Source: Candidatus Omnitrophota bacterium
GTDB taxonomy: Bacteria; Hinthialibacterota; Hinthialibacteria; JAKQFZ01
NCBI GenBank assembly: GCA_029558215.1
Contig: JAKQFZ010000936.1
Location: 1-9,755, forward strand
Length of the DNA stretch: 9,755 bases
Direction: 5' to 3'
A program made the position numbers and the translations under genes. Every line of letters starts with the position of its first letter. Positions within the stretch are counted from its first letter, which is position 1. The notes beneath the pieces were generated by a model. The model ran no database searches. It saw only the letters and a program-made list of their open reading frames with translations, and was not told where the DNA came from. Of the stretch, positions 1 to 4,585 are shown piece after piece.

Positions 1-359
1 TGGACTACGTCCTGACCACCAGTGGCAGCACCATTGAACCGGTCGCAACGGTTCGGATGCGCAAAGGAGATCAGGAACACAGTGAAGCCAGCTGCGGCGA
101 CGGCCCCGTAGATGCCGTCTACAAAGCGATCAGGAAGATCACCAACACGCAGAGCCAGCTGACAACCTATCAGCTGAAGGCAGTGACGGGCGGAACCGAT
201 GCCCAAGGCGAAGTTCGGGTTGTTCTTGAAGAGGACGGTCTGAAGGCTTCCGGAGTTGGGACGGATACCGACGTCATCATCGCGAGTGCCAAGGCCTATG
301 TGAACGCGATCAACCGGCTTCTCTACATGAAGTCGCGTCGAGCACAAAACGCAAAGTAA
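1..359 (+). CDS. leuA: 2-isopropylmalate synthase, C-terminal part (5' end outside window)
   Basis: The reading frame is open from base 3 to the TAA at 357-359 and encodes about 118 residues, the C-terminal regulatory (LeuA dimer/allosteric) domain. What is seen: a TSGSTIEPVATVRMRKGD stretch, then E-A-S-C-G-D-G-P-V-D-A-V-Y-K-A-I and a closing GVGTDTDVIIASAKAYVNAI segment, all in the usual order. In this family the enzyme condenses acetyl-CoA with 2-oxoisovalerate, the first committed step of leucine synthesis in the cytoplasm, and this domain binds leucine as feedback inhibitor. The same domain also occurs in citramalate and homocitrate synthases, so with the catalytic barrel outside the window the exact substrate is not proven; the general call is firm. 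A response regulator gene starts 60 bases downstream with no clear terminator between, so cotranscription is possible. Confidence 0.88.
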   Translation, partial: DYVLTTSGSTIEPVATVRMRKGDQEHSEASCGDGPVDAVYKAIRKITNTQSQLTTYQLKAVTGGTDAQGEVRVVLEEDGLKASGVGTDTDVIIASAKAYVNAINRLLYMKSRRAQNAK

Positions 360-419
360 CCTGTCGTTCAGGAGCACGGAGACGACTCCGACGCTCATTC
401 GACGAAAGGGGTGGACAAC

Positions 420-839
420 ATGGCGAAGATTCTTATCGTGGATGACGAAGAAGATATCGCTGAAGTTATTCGCATCACGCTGGAGACCAGTGGACACATT
501 GTCCAGACCGCCAGCAATGGAGCGGAAGGTCTGACCTTTGTGAAAAAAATCGAGCCGGACCTGGTCATTCTCGATGTCATGATGCCGAAGATGAACGGGA
601 TGCAGGTTGTCGAGATTCTCAAAGGCAGCGACGCGACTGCTCACATTCCGATCCTGATGCTGACGGCGGTGACGAAGAACTCGCTTCAACCCGATGAGCA
701 CTGGAGAAAGAAGGTCGGCGTCGAAGACTTCATGTCCAAACCCTTTGAGCCACTCGAACTGCGCGACCGCGTAGACAAAATGCTCAAGGAACGCTATCGC
801 GAGAAGGGCGACGGTTTCACCCGATACCGAATCGGATAA
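420..839 (+). CDS. Single-domain (CheY-like) response regulator
   Basis: This 139-residue protein is a receiver domain with no output domain. Seen in the sequence: the acidic pocket D8-D9, the phospho-acceptor D52 in the L-D-V-M-M-P motif, the switch T82 in L-T-A, and the invariant K107 in S-K-P-F. Such proteins take a phosphoryl group from a sensor kinase and signal by protein-protein contact, so its partner must be encoded elsewhere; no kinase is in the window. The stretch between T82 and K107 (N-S-L-Q-P-D-E-H-W-R-K-K-V-G) is a few residues longer than in CheY. I chose ATG 420 because the GAAAGGGG at 404-411 lies 8 bases upstream of it; the in-frame GTG at 411 overlaps that ribosome site. 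The C-terminal tail (E-K-G-D-G-F-T-R-Y-R-I-G) after the last helix is short and unstructured. A strong hairpin terminator follows. Confidence 0.9.
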   Translation: MAKILIVDDEEDIAEVIRITLETSGHIVQTASNGAEGLTFVKKIEPDLVILDVMMPKMNGMQVVEILKGSDATAHIPILMLTAVTKNSLQPDEHWRKKVGVEDFMSKPFEPLELRDRVDKMLKERYREKGDGFTRYRIG

Positions 840-862
840 CGCGCCCCTTCTCAGAACATAAC

Positions 863-910
863 AAATAGACCGCTCCGATGTTCTTCCGAATGTCGGAGCG
901 GTTTCTATTT
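863..910 (+). terminator. Hairpin terminator after the response regulator
   Basis: A perfect 10-bp stem ACCGCTCCGA (869-878) / TCGGAGCGGT (893-902) is extended by AAATAG (863-868) pairing with CTATTT (905-910) across a 2-base bulge (903-904). The T-rich right arm and A-rich left arm make it a plausible intrinsic terminator in both directions. It would stop leuA/response-regulator transcripts and also minus-strand transcripts from the remnant region at 1005-1467. It starts 23 bases after the response regulator stop. Confidence 0.85.
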
Positions 911-1004
911 CCAGGTATCAAGATCCGAGGGCGGAAGACAGATGGATCGGGCCCTGCGGTTTCTCAAAAAGACGCTCCGCGTGGCGCGCCGGCTCCAAGT
1001 ACGA

Positions 1005-1157
1005 TCAACGCCATTGGCCATTGCTTTCTATCTCGAAATACCGAGTTCGCCGCGTGTCACTCGTGGCTATCTCACTGTCTGCCTCCTGTCCCATCCGGTA
1101 TTTGATATCGCAGTTGATGGTGAAGTCGTATTCCTCTTCAGAGATCTGTTTAGACAT
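1005..1157 (-). CDS. Small ORF, 50 residues, overlapping the end of the broken Bro-N gene; possible gene-tail remnant
   Basis: An ATG at 1157-1155 opens a 50-codon frame ending with TGA at 1007-1005. Its ATG sits 3 bases before the TAA (1152-1150) of the Bro-N remnant, so the two reading frames overlap by 8 bases, and an AGGG lies about 7 bases upstream. The product is very acidic at first (S-E-E-E-Y-D-F) and contains DFTINCDIKYRMGQEADSE, which matches a second copy at 1491-1550 at 10 of 20 residues. Many differences between the copies are synonymous, which suggests both descend from a real coding sequence. From memory, an E-L-D-x-I-I-N-Y-D-I-K-Y-R-M-G pattern occurs near the C-terminus of large Eco57I-like/COG1002 DNA methyltransferases, so this may be the detached tail of a restriction-modification gene. 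That link is tentative, and the ORF may not be expressed. Confidence 0.4.
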   Translation of the reverse strand: MSKQISEEEYDFTINCDIKYRMGQEADSEIATSDTRRTRYFEIESNGQWR

Positions 1158-1467
1158 AGTATTGCCCTACACTGGGAATGGACTGAATGAGACGCAACAA
1201 GGTCTCAGGATCAGCAACATCAGTCAGGTACTTCTTCCCATCCGCCGCCTCCAGTTTCAGTTGGTGACAATTTGTCACCGACTCACTGCCTTCCTTTCCG
1301 AGGCGCTCTTTGAGCTTGTTCCAATACTTCCTGGCTCTATTGTAGTCCGGTTGTTCTACTAGAACCCGCACTATATCAACAACCGAGAAATACCATGTCT
1401 GCGTCTCTTCATCGAAATGACGGCGAATCCTGTAGTTTTCAAACACTGCCAACGTTCCCTTTTCCAT
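1150..1467 (-). pseudogene. Bro-N domain (phage antirepressor / DinD-like) protein, truncated at C-terminus
   Basis: The frame from ATG 1467 to TAA 1150 encodes 105 residues. An AAGGAG site lies 7 bases upstream of the ATG, so the start is intact. The protein begins M-E-K-G-T-L-A-V-F-E-N-Y-R-I-R-R-H-F-D-E-E-T, continues with W-Y-F-S-V-V-D-I-V-R-V-L, a Y-W-N-K-L-K-E-R-L segment and K-Y-L-T-D-V-A-D-P-E-T-L-L-R-L-I-Q-S-I-P-S. This is the DNA-binding Bro-N fold of phage antirepressor-like proteins. Family members of this type normally continue from I-Q-S-I-P-S with P-K-A-E-P and run to about 270-290 residues. Here the match stops at residue 99 and only V-G-Q-Y-Y-V follows. The rest of the gene is not found in the bases downstream, so a deletion or recombination removed roughly 170 residues. 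The surviving N-terminal domain could still fold, but a decayed gene is the simpler reading. Confidence 0.75.
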
Positions 1468-1490
1468 ATCTGCACTCCTTGCTCTTCTCC

Positions 1491-1550
1491 TTCCGCCCGT
1501 TGCCTGATCCAATACTTGGTATCGTGGTTGATGATGAAGTCCAACTCCGG
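1491..1550 (-). pseudogene. Second copy of the D-F-x-I-N-x-D coding segment, probable gene-tail fragment
   Basis: Read on the minus strand this stretch encodes PELDFIINHDTKYWIRQRAE. It aligns without gaps to residues 8-27 of the small ORF at 1005-1157 (DFTINCDIKYRMGQEAD), sharing E, D, F, I, N, D, K, Y, Q and A. It lies immediately upstream of the Bro-N remnant, whose ATG is 24 bases further on. The frame containing it is open from about 1769 to 1371, but the upstream part shows no recognisable domain, and downstream the frame runs through the Bro-N gene out of phase. I therefore read it as the tail of a lost gene, not a working gene. A relation to the C-termini of large DNA methyltransferases is possible but only from memory of the motif. 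Confidence 0.4.
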
Positions 1551-1685
1551 TACTGTCAATCTCAGTACGCTTAGCGCAGATTCGGCCAGGTTACGTCCTG
1601 TTAGCTTGGTTATCCTGTTCTCTCGCAGATCAGCAAACCAGTAGAGAAGAACTTGGCTCCATCGGAGTCGCGATAGACCTTTGAA

Positions 1686-1751
1686 CGGAGGTTGACGGAA
1701 CTCCCTCCGAGCAGGCAAGCGCCTGCTGGCGCGTGGGCTATGCCCCTGCTC
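1686..1751. repeat. Cluster of three short hairpins with alternative pairings
   Basis: Three adjacent inverted repeats are visible: CGGAGG (1686-1691) / CCTCCG (1704-1709); AGCAGGC (1710-1716) / GCCTGCT (1721-1727) around the loop AAGC; and GGGC (1735-1738) / GCCC (1742-1745) around TAT. GAGCAGG (1709-1715) can also pair with CCTGCTC (1745-1751), so two foldings compete. The cluster lies 15 bases past the stop of the flavin reductase gene on the minus strand. It might end or stabilise that transcript, but no T-tract follows. It also resembles REP-type intergenic palindromes; only a genome-wide copy count would tell. Apart from these hairpins and the fragment at 1491-1550, I see no gene in 1551-1765. 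Confidence 0.4.
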
Positions 1752-1765
1752 ATGCAAACGCCCTG

Positions 1766-2284
1766 TCATTGAGGTTTGTAACTCGGTGCATTCGGGGGTG
1801 TCTTGCCTTTGAGATTCTCATGGTAGAACCGGTAAGTGAGCGGTTGTCCTTCCCGAAGCGTGCCAGTTCCTATGACATCGCCGACGAAGATGGTATGGGT
1901 GCCAAGATCCATCTGATCGATCACTTTCGCTTCCGCAAACGAAAGAACGTGTTCCACGACGATGGGGGATCCTGTGACGCCTTCGTTGTAGGAAAGGCCA
2001 GCGAACTTGTCCACATCTCGTCCGGATCTGAAACCGAAGGGACCCAGAAACTTCATCGTGACCGACTCATCCAAAACGCAGGCGGCAAAAACACGACTCT
2101 TCTCGATGAACTCATGGGTGAGATTCTGCTTGTTGATGATTACCGCGATGCGTGGCGGTTCCGAAGTCACCTGAATCACCGTGTTGACCAACTGACCGTT
2201 GAGCCGGTCTCCGTCCTTTGATGTCACGATATACAGTCCGTAACTCAGATCTCTGAAAACACGAAAATCAATTCCGTTTACCAT
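1766..2284 (-). CDS. Flavin reductase-like FMN-binding split-barrel protein
   Basis: This 172-residue protein belongs to the flavin reductase / flavoredoxin (DIM6/NTAB) family. Seen: an N-terminal G-L-Y-I-V-T-S strand (16-22), the NTVIQVTSEPP segment (34-44) that packs on FMN, N-L-T-H-E-F-I-E (54-61), G-P-F-G-F-R-S-G-R-D-V-D-K-F (81-94), and LGTHTIFVGDV (127-137), all typical of the family. Members hold FMN and either supply reduced flavin or act as electron carriers in the cytoplasm. The C-terminal G-K-T-P-P-N-A-P-S-Y is the point where related high-molecular-weight rubredoxins continue into a rubredoxin domain; here the protein stops, so there is no iron centre. ATG 2284 was chosen because GAGGAGGG lies just upstream (2289-2296); an extension to 2311 lacks a ribosome site. 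It is divergent from the lipoprotein gene at 2468 and has no functional partner in the window. Confidence 0.85.
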   Translation of the reverse strand: MVNGIDFRVFRDLSYGLYIVTSKDGDRLNGQLVNTVIQVTSEPPRIAVIINKQNLTHEFIEKSRVFAACVLDESVTMKFLGPFGFRSGRDVDKFAGLSYNEGVTGSPIVVEHVLSFAEAKVIDQMDLGTHTIFVGDVIGTGTLREGQPLTYRFYHENLKGKTPPNAPSYKPQ

Positions 2285-2319
2285 CGAAGCCCTCCTCGTA
2301 GAGCGTTCCAAATTTCCGT

Positions 2320-2348
2320 ATGCTGTTTCGAGATGATGAAAGAGTCAA
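2320..2348 (-). promoter_or_regulatory. Weak candidate promoter for the flavin reductase gene
   Basis: On the minus strand TTGACT (2348-2343) is followed after 17 bases by CAGCAT (2325-2320). The -35 box is good (5 of 6 to consensus) but the -10 box matches only 3 of 6. An 18-base spacer to AGCATA is no better. It sits about 36 bases upstream of the ATG at 2284, a fitting distance. Confidence 0.3.
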
Positions 2349-2388
2349 GTGGAAAACCATCTCGCGCCGCTCCACCCTTCTGCCGTGT

Positions 2389-2417
2389 TTGTCTTTGTGC
2401 GGAAGGCTGTATATACT
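2389..2417 (+). promoter_or_regulatory. Sigma-70-like promoter for the propeller lipoprotein gene
   Basis: TTGTCT (2389-2394) and TATACT (2412-2417) are separated by exactly 17 bases. Transcription would start near 2424, giving a leader of about 44 bases to the GTG at 2468. This also argues against translation starts upstream of 2424 for the downstream gene. Confidence 0.55.
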
Positions 2418-2428
2418 CTCAGGAAAGT

Positions 2429-2442
2429 CGGAATTCGTTCCG
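2429..2442 (+). promoter_or_regulatory. Small hairpin with a TTCG loop in the predicted leader
   Basis: CGGAA (2429-2433) and TTCCG (2438-2442) enclose TTCG (2434-2437). It would form within the first 20 bases of the transcript from the promoter at 2389-2417 and upstream of the ribosome site GGAGGGAG (2453-2460). A role in protecting the 5' end of the mRNA is conceivable. The stem is short and closed by an A-U pair, so it is only moderately stable. Confidence 0.3.
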
Positions 2443-2467
2443 CAGTGTTGACGGAGGGAGTAACAAA

Positions 2468-4483
2468 GTGCATCGTATGGTTTGTTTCATGACGCTTGTT
2501 TCGGGAAGTACGTGGGCAGCCTCTGCCCTGTTGGCGATGGTGTTGATTCTCTCCGTGTGCTCCATGGGTTGCGCGACACAGAAGAGAGAGGGCGTTGTTG
2601 GCGCTCAGTCTGTCGGCCCGAGCGGTCCGATCGATCCAGGTCAGTACTTTCGCATCACTGTGGTGGATGAAGACACCGGTCGCGGGATTCCCATGGTTCG
2701 ACTGACGTCATGCAGCAATGTGGATTTCTACACAGACAGTGCAGGCGTGGTTGCCTATCATGAGCCCGGGCTGATGAACCTTGGTGTCTTCTTTCATGTG
2801 GAAAGCCATGGTTATTCCATTGCGAAAGACTGGCTCGGCGCTACGGGAAGGAATCTGAAGACAGAGCCCGGTGGCAGCGCCGTACTCAAAATGAAGCGTG
2901 AGAATATCGCTCAGCGCCTGTACCGCATCACCGGTTCAGGCATCTATGCCGACAGTGTACTCTTGGGCGATCCGGTACCCATTGACGAGCCGTTGCTGAA
3001 CGCCCTTGTCACGGGACAAGACAGCACGCTTGCCACGATTTACCAAGGAAGACTTTTCTGGGTATGGGGAGACACAGGGCAGCCGGTACACCCTTTGGCG
3101 GCGAACTTCAAAGTCACGTGCGCCACCTCGGTTCTCCCAGAGAAAGGCGGCCTTGATCCTGAGATTGGAATCAACCTTGATTATTTCAAAGCAGGCGACG
3201 GCGTGAAGAAGATGGCACCGTTCGAGGGCAAGGAACTTGTCTGGTTGGGTAGTCTTATGAACGTTCCGGACAAGACGGGCAGAGAGCGCCTGGTCGCTCG
3301 CTATGCTCGCATCAAAGGCCCCATGACCACTGTAGGCAGAGGCTTGGCGGAGTTTGAAGATGCCGAGCAGGTTTTCAAGGAGATAGTCATTGATGCGACT
3401 GATGAGGAGAATCCACCGAGAGGCCATGGTTTCAAAGTGACCGAAGACGGAACCGAGTACTACTACTTCTTCGCTGAGGGGCTCTATCGAGTACCTGCAC
3501 GATACGAATCAGTCATTGACTATTCGCAATATGAAGGATTCACCTGTCTCCAGCAGGGAGCGACTCCAAAGACCGAAGATCCCTGCCTGGATCGGACATC
3601 CGATGGACGTTTGAGATACAGTTGGAAGAAACAGACGCCGGTCGTCGGATGGAAGCAACTGCACGACTGGAAAGGCAATGGACACGTACGCGCGGAAGAA
3701 ATCTGGCACCGCTTCACGGACATCCTGACCGGAGATGAGGTTGCCCCGCACGGCGTCACTGTGTGCTGGAATGAATACCGAAAGCGCTATGTCATGATCC
3801 TTTCACAGATATTCGGCACGTCGCTCCTGGGCGAAGTCTGGTATGCCGAGGCGGACACGCCGATGGGTCCTTGGGCTTACGCTCGAAAAGTGGTCACGCA
3901 CAAGGACTACACTTTGTACAATCCGCTACAGCATCCCTGTTTTGCAAAAGACGGTGGGCGTGTCATTTTCTTTGAAGGCACTTACACGAGAGAGTTCTCC
4001 GGAGCCCAGGTCTCCACGCCTCGTTACAACTACAATCAAATCATGTACAAACTGGAGTTGGATGATCCCAGGCTGCAGTTGCCTGTTCCCATCTATCGCG
4101 TTGAAGATACCAGGCATTCCTATCTCTCCAACAGCGCCATTCCAGGAGAAGAGGCCGACAGAGAGATCGCCTTCTATGCCTTGGAGAAACCTTGGGAAGG
4201 TTCGATCTCCGTCTATCGAAAACTGGACGACAAGACTGGAGCCGTGCGGCTTGAACTCTCCAGTGACGGAGATCAGACTCCAGTGGCTTTCTATGCTGAG
4301 CCTGCCGACACAGCGTCACCATCACCCTGCACCGAGCCCCTCTACGTTTTTGCGCATCGAAAGACGAGAGCCTTTCTGTACACTACGGACGAAGCAGTCC
4401 CTGATGCAGACTATGCTCGTGTGTCGGAGCCTTTGTGCCGCGTGTGGAAGAGACCCATGGAGTTCAATCCGTTTGTAAGATAG
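2468..4483 (+). CDS. Secreted lipoprotein with N-terminal beta domain and predicted beta-propeller (glycosidase-like)
   Basis: The product is 671 residues. GTG 2468 is chosen because GGAGGGAG (2453-2460) lies 7 bases upstream and a good promoter ends at 2417; in-frame ATGs before that precede the promoter. Residues 1-35 form a lipoprotein-type signal with a long hydrophobic run (A-L-L-A-M-V-L-I-L-S-V) ending C-S-M-G-C, with C35 the likely lipid site, although the lipobox is imperfect. Residues 59-145 look like a carboxypeptidase-regulatory-like beta-sandwich (F-R-I-T-V-V-D-E-D-T-G-R-G-I-P). Residues about 150-545 show propeller-type blades: LFWVWGDTGQPVHP (195-208), EVWYAEADTPMGPW (456-469), H-P-C-F-A-K-D-G-G-R-V-I-F-F-E-G-T-Y (489-506). 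These resemble the five-bladed folds of GH43/GH117/DUF4185-like proteins. The last part (P-L-Y-V-F-A-H-R-K-T-R-A-F-L-Y-T-T-D-E-A, about 624-644) resembles a DUF5648-type repeat. Catalytic residues cannot be assigned, so hydrolase activity on a glycan is inference. Converges with the gene ending at 4586. Confidence 0.75.
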   Translation: MHRMVCFMTLVSGSTWAASALLAMVLILSVCSMGCATQKREGVVGAQSVGPSGPIDPGQYFRITVVDEDTGRGIPMVRLTSCSNVDFYTDSAGVVAYHEPGLMNLGVFFHVESHGYSIAKDWLGATGRNLKTEPGGSAVLKMKRENIAQRLYRITGSGIYADSVLLGDPVPIDEPLLNALVTGQDSTLATIYQGRLFWVWGDTGQPVHPLAANFKVTCATSVLPEKGGLDPEIGINLDYFKAGDGVKKMAPFEGKELVWLGSLMNVPDKTGRERLVARYARIKGPMTTVGRGLAEFEDAEQVFKEIVIDATDEENPPRGHGFKVTEDGTEYYYFFAEGLYRVPARYESVIDYSQYEGFTCLQQGATPKTEDPCLDRTSDGRLRYSWKKQTPVVGWKQLHDWKGNGHVRAEEIWHRFTDILTGDEVAPHGVTVCWNEYRKRYVMILSQIFGTSLLGEVWYAEADTPMGPWAYARKVVTHKDYTLYNPLQHPCFAKDGGRVIFFEGTYTREFSGAQVSTPRYNYNQIMYKLELDDPRLQLPVPIYRVEDTRHSYLSNSAIPGEEADREIAFYALEKPWEGSISVYRKLDDKTGAVRLELSSDGDQTPVAFYAEPADTASPSPCTEPLYVFAHRKTRAFLYTTDEAVPDADYARVSEPLCRVWKRPMEFNPFVR

Positions 4484-4585
4484 AAGTTGTGGGAAGCGGA
4501 TGATCATTTGCCCCCCCTTCTTGATACAAGGGCTCAAGTCAAAGGTTTGTGTGGAGACAGCACGAGCCACACTGCTTGATCTGCA

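Noticed and set aside
411..419. GTG at 411 as start of the response regulator
   Set aside because: It falls inside the GAAAGGGG ribosome site that serves ATG 420; the family begins at M-A-K-I-L-I-V-D-D.
1531..1559. TTGACA-17-CATCAT on the minus strand as promoter for the Bro-N remnant
   Set aside because: The -35 box is perfect, but the pair lies inside the coding-like repeat segment at 1491-1550 and the -10 is weak; I cannot tell it from chance.
1371..1769. 132-codon minus-strand frame whose ATG overlaps the flavin reductase stop (ATGA)
   Set aside because: Apart from the short shared motif at 1491-1550, it is low in recognisable content, crosses the hairpin cluster and runs out of phase through the Bro-N gene.
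3843..4478. Open frame of 211 codons on the plus strand in another phase
   Set aside because: Overlaps the propeller lipoprotein out of phase and is rich in Pro, Arg and Ser as expected for a shadow frame.
4511..4517. Run of seven C bases in the convergent gap
   Set aside because: Homopolymer in non-coding sequence; no frame depends on it, so phase variation is not supported. It could be a sequencing weak point.
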